12,586 nucleotides of DNA from Prochloron sp. SP5CPC1 (GTDB lineage Bacteria > Cyanobacteriota > Cyanobacteriia > Cyanobacteriales > Prochloraceae), in contig JACONB010000019.1 in the NCBI GenBank assembly GCA_014323965.1, positions 1 to 12,586 on the forward strand. Direction: 5' to 3'. The notes under the pieces are model-generated. The model saw only the letters and a program-made list of their open reading frames with translations. It ran no database searches and had not been told where the DNA came from. How positions within the stretch are numbered: the first letter of the stretch is position 1; each line of letters begins with the position of its first letter. Both the position numbers and the translations under genes were made by a program. Shown in pieces: positions 8,575 through 12,586 of this stretch.

Positions 8575-8592
8575 GGGTGGGCAATGCCCACC
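8575..8592. repeat. Palindromic interspersed repeat just after dnaK
   Basis: GGTGGGCA-A-TGCCCACC forms a perfect inverted repeat at 8576-8592, starting seven bases after the dnaK stop. 'GTAGGGTGGGCAATGCCCACC' elements of this kind are familiar from cyanobacterial spacers. A related arrangement recurs at 8712-8717 (GCCCAC) and 8731-8736 (GTGGGC). The hairpin could slow or end dnaK transcription, but no T-run follows, so I call it a repeat and not an intrinsic terminator. Confidence 0.65.
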
Positions 8593-8658
8593 ATGCAGCA
8601 GACGGAAAATTGCGCCATGTGGAGATTGGACATATATTCTTTAAACGCTATAAGATTA

Positions 8659-8690
8659 AACCGCAGAGACGCAGAGTACGCAGAGAAGGA
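8659..8690. repeat. Interspersed repeat (CGCAGAGACGCAGAG type)
   Basis: ACCGCAGAGACGCAGAGTACGCAGAGAAGG is made of three CGCAGAG units spaced by two or three bases. Such runs are widespread in the spacers of cyanobacteria. It lies in the 220-bp spacer between dnaK and the next gene, together with the GTGGGC/GCCCAC elements. No gene is visible in this spacer; short frames across it are made of repeat sequence. Confidence 0.6.
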
Positions 8691-8789
8691 TAAGAGAGGA
8701 AGTTATTTATTGCCCACTTTGGAGGCGTGGGTGGGCGGTAAAACCTCGTTATGAATAAGCTTTTAACTGTCATGTACTGGCTCTAATAT

Positions 8790-9389
8790 ATGGTCTATAG
8801 TGATTTTAAAACTCTATCCAAAGTAATAACCACTTTCGAGCTATCCGTTGATGAGACGTGTCACCTATTTACAGAGATAGATCCAATTATACCCAGTGAT
8901 TATCTCCAAAGAACCCTGGATGAATATTTGCCTCTTGTAAATGCTATTAACACGGAAAAAGCCCGTTCTGAATTGATTATTGCTCCAGTTCTTTTGGAAG
9001 TCAGACGTATCTTAAACTTTCAGATTGGTTTTTTTTCAGGAACAGATTTTACTGTGGATCCTGAAGTTGGACTCAATGGTTATTGTGATTATATCCTAAG
9101 TTATTCTTCAGAAATATATGAGATTCAATCCCCTGTGGTAACCCTAGTAGAAGCCAAGAATGAAAATATTAAAGGGGGGTTGGGACAATGTATTGCAGAA
9201 ATGGTAGCTGCTCAAAGGTTTAATCAACAACAAGGTAATGAAATTAAAACTATTTACGGCGCAGTTACTACCGGAACCGCTTGGAAGTTCATAAAACTTG
9301 CAGAACAAGTGGTTTTTATCGATTTGAGTGATTATTATATTAAAGAAGTGGATAAGATTTTAGGTATTTTGGCATTTCCTTTTTCCTAA
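8790..9389 (+). CDS. Uncharacterised protein with a PD-(D/E)XK-like motif
   Basis: I do not recognise a named family. The 199-residue product has an N-terminal helical part (about 1-75), then GYCDYILSYSS with D100, then VTLVEAKNENIKGGLGQCIAEM with E121, K123 and Q133. An Asp, followed about 20 residues later by Glu-x-Lys at the end of a hydrophobic strand, with a Gln in the following helix, is the core layout of PD-(D/E)XK nucleases, and E61 could be the helix-borne acidic residue. I therefore infer a nuclease-like fold, as in many small cyanobacterial orphans; activity and target are unknown. No transmembrane segment or signal peptide is seen. No good ribosome site precedes the ATG at 8790. 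The TAA stop overlaps the TAG stop of the reverse-strand kinase gene by three bases within a shared CTAA. Confidence 0.85.
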   Translation: MVYSDFKTLSKVITTFELSVDETCHLFTEIDPIIPSDYLQRTLDEYLPLVNAINTEKARSELIIAPVLLEVRRILNFQIGFFSGTDFTVDPEVGLNGYCDYILSYSSEIYEIQSPVVTLVEAKNENIKGGLGQCIAEMVAAQRFNQQQGNEIKTIYGAVTTGTAWKFIKLAEQVVFIDLSDYYIKEVDKILGILAFPFS

Positions 9390-10734
9390 CAACTGCTCAA
9401 ATCCTTGTGTGTAGTGCTATAGATAGGCAATCGAACGGTAAAAGTACTGCCTTTATCTAATTCGCTTTCTACTTCAATACTACCACCATGGGAGTTCGAG
9501 ATCGCCTTGGCAATAGGTAAACCTAAACCAAATCCTCCAGTTTTCCGAGAGCGATCTTCCCCCGCCCGATAAAATCGTTCAAAAATCCGCGACTTATCTT
9601 TCATCCCAATACCTATTCCTGTATCTTTCACCTTAATTAAAGCAAAACCATGACACCTAATAGCATTAGTCACTAAATTAGCTACCATGCGATATAACTG
9701 AGCCTCATTTCCCCTCACTTGTAATTCTGAGCTTAGGTTAAAATCGCCTCTCTAGCTAAAGCAGCTAGTTCCTCAGCAATATCGTTAACTATATCTTGGA
9801 GTATAATCAACTCACCAGTTGCAACTGGTAAATCTGGGCGCTCCATCCGCGCTAACAACAACAAATCTCCTACCAACTGAGAAAGGCGATTATTCTGACG
9901 CTGCACTACTTCCAAAGTACATCGCGCTTCATCTTCATTTAAAGAAGGTAACTGCAAACTGGATTCTACTGTTGCTCCAACCGCAGCTAGAGGTGTGCGT
10001 AACTCATGAGCAGCATCAGCAGTAAATTGTTGCATTTGTTGATAAGATTGATAAATAGGTTCCATGGCTAATGCAGCCAACCACCAACTGGCAATACCCA
10101 CCAATAGCATGATTAAAGGTAATCCCACCAGGATAATCCATCTTACCGTCCCTACATAATCATCGAAATCAGACTGGTTGCGCCCTATTTGCAAATATCC
10201 CCAATCTTGATTATTTTTAGTATGCAAGGGGAGGGTAATTTGACGATAACGGATATTTTGATTGTCTTTAAGAGTATACCATTTGGGTTCCGTTTCCGTC
10301 AATCTCACCGAGGCTGGGATAAAATTGCCGGCGGTCGGCGAAGCCGCACTCTTAGTGATCGCCACTAACTCTCCCGAAATATTCACAAAATGGATATAAT
10401 AATTATCAGATAGGTTAATTTTACTGGCAATATGCCTCTGGTTATCTATTGTATTATGGAAACAAGGAGCTGTCAATAAACACAAATTGGGCAAAAGTTG
10501 GTTTATTTCTGGCTCTAACTTACCAGGTTCTTTAAGTAAAGGTTCTATACTATCATGGAGAGTACCGGCAACAGATTCCACCTCTCTATCTATAGTTATC
10601 CTATGAGCGTGGGCGATGGCTTCATACATCCCTAAAGCGGATATACTCAAAATCCCTCCCATGACACCTGCATACCAAATCGCCAGTCTCCCTCTTCTCT
10701 CTCTAAATAGTTGATTTTGTGCTCTAAATACCAT
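9386..10734 (-). pseudogene. rppB: RppB/NrsS-type sensor histidine kinase, frameshifted and internally deleted
   Basis: This is a membrane two-component sensor kinase of the cyanobacterial RppB/NrsS group, recalled from VESVAGTLHDSIEPLL, EINQLLPNLCLL and WGYLQIGRNQSDFDDYVG. Relatives in Synechocystis respond to redox state or nickel. Residues 17-37 form membrane segment 1 and 199-223 segment 2, with a sensor loop between. The phospho-accepting His243 lies in AAHELRTPLAAVG. The frame ends at a TAA after REAILT (9733-9735). Adding one T (CCTAAGC to CCTTAAGC) restores LSSELQVRGNEAQLYRMVANLVTNAIR, then DTGIGIG and GGFGLGLPIAKAI to the TAG at 9386-9388. The protein also passes from NAIR to CHGFALIKV, where relatives have about 14 more residues after the N-box, so part of the ATP-binding domain is lost in frame. 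No response regulator gene (rppA) is beside it; a toxin-antitoxin pair and a repeat lie upstream. It is probably non-functional if the sequence is right. Confidence 0.82.
10327..10347. repeat. Small GC-rich palindromic element inside the sensor kinase gene
   Basis: GCCGGCGGTCGGCGAAGCCGC contains CGGC-GAA-GCCG (10336-10346), a short hairpin of the kind 'CGGCGAAGCCG' scattered through cyanobacterial genomes. It is much richer in GC than its surroundings and falls in frame in the segment encoding KSAASPTAGNF of the sensor loop, suggesting a small repeat may have inserted without breaking the frame. Recognition is from memory. Confidence 0.4.
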
Positions 10735-10747
10735 GAATCATTAATTT

Positions 10748-10804
10748 CGTAGGTTGGGAAGAGGTGCCGAAACCCAACATTGGCAGGGCGACCTTGGGTT
10801 TCAC
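10748..10804. repeat. Interspersed repeat (GTAGGTTGGG...CCCAAC type)
   Basis: CGTAGGTTGGGAAGAGG is followed by CGAAACCCAACATTGGCAGG and then CCTTGGGTTTCACGAG. The arm GTTGGG (10753-10758) pairs with CCCAAC (10773-10778), and a further TTGGGTTTC follows. 'GTAGGTTGGGTTGAGG...AAACCCAAC' elements are among the commonest spacer repeats in cyanobacteria. Here the element fills the 66-bp gap between the sensor kinase and toxin genes, and its right part reaches the toxin's stop codon, so it probably contributed the last residues of the toxin. Confidence 0.7.
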
Positions 10805-11133
10805 GAGCTTTCCTCATAGTGATAGCGAGCTTGGAGAAAATCAATGCGTTCTTTCCTCACTCGATATATTAGTCGGTGTTCACGAGTGATTCGGCGCGAC
10901 CAAGTCTCAGGATCTAAGTGCTTAAGCAATTCTGGTTTACCGATACCTTGGAAGGGGTCTTTCATGACTGCTGTGACGAGATCAAACACTTTATCGGCTG
11001 TTTGTTTGTCGGTTCTGCACCACCAACGACAATCTTCCCGAAAACGGTTGGTGAAGAGAGGATATCGAGAAGGTATTTCTAATTCTGACGACCTTGGAAG
11101 ATTAGATTTTGATTTTTTTTTCTTATCTTTCAA
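10801..11133 (-). CDS. Txe/YoeB-family toxin (ribosome-dependent mRNA interferase)
   Basis: YoeB toxins cut mRNA in the ribosomal A site and stop translation until neutralised by their antitoxin. The catalytic residues of YoeB map well with an offset of 22: E68 in GIGKPELLKH, R87 in WSRRITREHRLIYRV, and H105 and Y106 in ARYHYE (E46, R65, H83, Y84 in E. coli). The product is 110 residues, about 25 longer than E. coli YoeB, because of a basic leader (MKDKKKKSKS...SRYPLF) and a few extra C-terminal residues (ESS). The leader depends on a TTG start at 11131-11133, since no ATG lies before residue 57. The start overlaps the antitoxin gene by 11 bases. A run of nine T on the + strand near 11113-11121 encodes the lysines, so a length error there could hide another start. 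It is co-directional and overlapping with the antitoxin, as usual for such pairs. Confidence 0.9.
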   Translation of the reverse strand: MKDKKKKSKSNLPRSSELEIPSRYPLFTNRFREDCRWWCRTDKQTADKVFDLVTAVMKDPFQGIGKPELLKHLDPETWSRRITREHRLIYRVRKERIDFLQARYHYEESS

Positions 11134-11419
11134 TACCTAGATCCTCCCGCAGTTGATCTAAAGTATAAGGGGAAGAGGGTTCAACATAATCCCACTGTCG
11201 AGACTCTTCTAATGCTTCCAAGAGACGACGAGCGTTGGTGGGCGATCGCAGCAAATAAACAGTTTCTAACAAACGGCGCAGTTCATTAGCAGTCAACAAA
11301 GCGATATCCTGATGACCAGAACGTTTAATCACTGCAATAGTATTCTCTCTTTCTATTTGCTCTAACAGAGGGGCTAAGTTTTCTTGTGCTTGGGTGTAAG
11401 TGGTTTGGAGTTCAAACAT
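11123..11419 (-). CDS. Phd/YefM-family antitoxin
   Basis: The 98-residue product has the usual antitoxin layout: an N-terminal DNA-binding part (TYTQAQENLAPLLEQIERENTIAVIKRSG, with ALLTANELRRLLETVYLL after it), and a flexible, acidic C-terminal part (DYVEPSSPYTLDQLREDLGIER) that would wrap the toxin. Phd/YefM antitoxins neutralise the toxin and repress their own operon together with it. The gene is upstream of and overlaps the toxin gene by 11 bases, so the two are translationally coupled. The start is the ATG at 11417-11419, with no clear ribosome site. I did not find an obvious operator palindrome upstream. A HIP1 site is inside at 11242-11249. Confidence 0.91.
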   Translation of the reverse strand: MFELQTTYTQAQENLAPLLEQIERENTIAVIKRSGHQDIALLTANELRRLLETVYLLRSPTNARRLLEALEESRQWDYVEPSSPYTLDQLREDLGIER

Positions 11420-11695
11420 TTTAATTGTTGTTTCGGCGGTTTATAGAGCAAGGTATTGATAGCGGTTTTTAATTATCTACAATAAATCATTATTCGAGTT
11501 TTGTCAAGGAATTTTTTGGGTTTCGCGCAAAAACGCCAAGGCGCAAAGTTTCCTTATAATAAGGATTTGTTGGGTAATATCTTAACCCTGTAGGGGTTTG
11601 ATAAATGAGTCGCGGGTTGTGGGTTGGTGGGCAATAATAATTTACTCTCATGATGGGGTACCAAACGTTGTCCAAATTTACCACTCTACGAACTC
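11420..11695. other. Spacer between antitoxin and protein kinase genes
   Basis: These 276 bases contain no gene I can support. The 35 bp beside the kinase stop are unrelated to coding. At 11521-11547 there is a GCGCAAAAACGCCAAGGCGCAAAG run, listed separately. A pair of short runs around 11568-11600 (TTGTTGGGTAATATC, AACCCTGTAGGGG) contains small inverted repeats such as CCCTGTAGGG at 11587-11596. Reverse-strand frames here read like repeat sequence. The antitoxin promoter should be within the first 80 bases after 11419, but I cannot place it. Confidence 0.4.
11521..11550. repeat. Interspersed repeat (GCGCAAAGACGCAAAG type)
   Basis: TTTCGCGCAAAAACGCCAAGG followed by CGCAAAGTTTCC consists of repeated CGCAAA/CGCCAAGG-like units. 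Relatives such as 'GCGCAAAGACGCAAAG' are common in cyanobacterial spacers. It belongs to the same loose class as the CGCAGAG run at 8659. Confidence 0.55.
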
Positions 11696-12586
11696 TCAAC
11701 TATCTTCTCTCACCTCAACTAAATCGAAAAATAATGTTCCACCTATTAAAGGAGAAGGAGAAACTGAAGTGGTTTTTGAAGGTGTAGGAGGAGTCGGAGG
11801 AGAAACAGTTACAGTAGGGAGCAACTCCAACCAAGCTTTTACAGACTGAGGACGATTTTCTGGATCTGGCTGCATCGTCGCAATTATGGCTTGCTTTAAC
11901 CCGTCGCTTAGAGGAACATTATCAGGAAACCCCTGTCTACACTCTTTTGTCATAAGGGGGCAATTAGATAAAATCTCCCGTTACTAGATAGTACAAAGAA
12001 CCTGCACAAGCGTATATATCCACTGTAGGGGACTGTCGCCATTTTTTTGCTCCTTCTTTCCCTTTCAAATCTTCCGCCACTGACCGATTTATCTGCTCCC
12101 AGGGAGCGTACAAACGAGTAAACGAGGTGGTCATGGTTTCTCCCCCCGTCTCCCTAGCAATGCCAAAATCAATGAGCATCACCCGTTCATCATCATCTCG
12201 CACCATGATATTGGCAGGTTTTATATCCCGATGGATGATTCCTTTTTTGTGGCAAAATTCTAAGGCAGAACCTATGTCTTTCATGTAGGCGATGGCTTTC
12301 TCTTCTGATAATCTCCCTTTTTCCTCTACTAAGTCTTGCAAATTTGTTCCCGATACAAAGTCCATCACCAAACAGGGGATCCCTTCTTCTTCAAAAGAAT
12401 CGGTAATTTGAACGATATGGGGATGAGGGGTTCGACTGACGGCTGCCAAGAGTTTGGCTTCTTTCTTAAATAAGTCTATTAATTGAGAACGGTTCTTTTT
12501 GTTGTGAGCGGATAGGTTGGGTACCTTGATAACAACGGGAAAGTCGTCCCCTATTCTTAGATCCCATGCTTTGTAGGTTACCCCAA
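11696..12586 (-). pseudogene. Ser/Thr protein kinase (Hanks type), 5' end outside window, frameshifted
   Basis: The gene runs in from the right edge, so its start is missing. The first visible residues GVTYKAWD are the end of the glycine-rich loop; then come VVIK (ATP-binding Lys), FKKEAKLL (helix-C Glu), the catalytic loop IIHRDIKPANIMV, the metal-binding LIDFGIARE, and RLYAPWEQ in place of APE. This is an active-type kinase that would phosphorylate Ser/Thr residues in the cytoplasm. After YYLVTGDFI the frame stops at TAA (11964-11966). The rest of the C-lobe (LSDGLKQAIIATMQPDPENRPQSVKAWLELL) continues in another reverse frame from about 11953, so one extra base or two missing bases near 11951-11970 separate them. 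A proline- and threonine-rich tail follows (PPTPPTPSKTTSVSPSP) and ends abruptly at 11696. Many cyanobacterial kinases carry a further sensor or membrane domain there; none is seen. Confidence 0.88.

Noticed and set aside
8576..8592. Intrinsic terminator of dnaK
   Set aside because: The stem is strong but no T-run follows, and the sequence matches a common dispersed repeat.
8566..8754. Short forward frames just after dnaK
   Set aside because: They consist of spacer repeat sequence (GTGGGC/GCCCAC and CGCAGAG units) and have no ribosome site or recognisable protein.
10647..10844. Reverse frame of 65 codons between sensor kinase and toxin
   Set aside because: Its middle is the translation of the GTAGGTTGGG repeat and both ends overlap real genes in another frame.
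11490..11699. Reverse frame of 69 codons after the kinase
   Set aside because: It covers repeat-rich spacer, has no family features, and starts inside the kinase stop region; a continuation of the kinase tail in this frame was considered but nothing in it is domain-like.
1..12586. CRISPR arrays, tRNA or rRNA genes, transposase genes
   Set aside because: I saw no regularly spaced repeats, no cloverleaf-like or rRNA-like segments, and no transposase motif or paired terminal inverted repeats.

Overview
The window looks like a piece of a filamentous or colonial cyanobacterial chromosome. I base this on at least four HIP1 octamers (GCGATCGC at 2632, 6492, 6790 and 11242), a DnaK of the cyanobacterial DnaK2 type, a Uma2-family protein, a secreted CHAT-domain protein, an RppB/NrsS-type sensor kinase, a cyanobacterial-style Ser/Thr kinase, and several degenerate interspersed repeats of kinds common between cyanobacterial genes. 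Moderate GC, short spacers and the gene mix all fit. I cannot name the genus.

Layout from left to right. 1-536: an interspersed repeat, a reverse-strand remnant that may come from a PEP-CTERM-type exported protein, and a 21-bp tandem duplication. 537-3143: intact mutS (+). 3144-3306: AT-rich spacer. 3307-4184: a broken gene for an exported protein resembling an outer-membrane beta-barrel (+), followed 11 bp later by an intact exported CHAT (caspase-like) protein at 4196-5725 (+). 5745-6476: Uma2-family endonuclease-like protein (-), convergent with the CHAT gene. 6654-8569: dnaK2 (+), split by a one-base deletion. 8570-8789: repeat-bearing spacer. 8790-9389: uncharacterised protein with a PD-(D/E)XK-like motif (+), whose stop overlaps that of the next gene. 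9386-10734: RppB-type sensor histidine kinase (-), frameshifted and also lacking part of its ATPase domain. 10748-10801: interspersed repeat. 10801-11419: YefM/YoeB-type toxin-antitoxin pair (-). 11420-11695: spacer with a repeat. 11696-12586: Ser/Thr protein kinase (-), cut by the window edge, frameshifted, with a short proline-rich tail.

The genes do not form one pathway. They include housekeeping (mutS, dnaK2), signalling (RppB, Ser/Thr kinase), a toxin-antitoxin pair, two nuclease-fold orphans, and one probable two-gene unit (beta-barrel-like plus CHAT). The most striking property is the number of broken frames: four genes within about 9 kb carry frameshifts, and one of these also has an in-frame stop and another an internal deletion. 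Since dnaK2 is normally essential in cyanobacteria, sequencing or assembly indels are a serious explanation; the in-frame stop, the internal deletion and the nearby remnants argue that some of the decay is real. I did not see a convincing new multi-gene system. The best candidate for something little described is the exported CHAT protein with its barrel-like partner.
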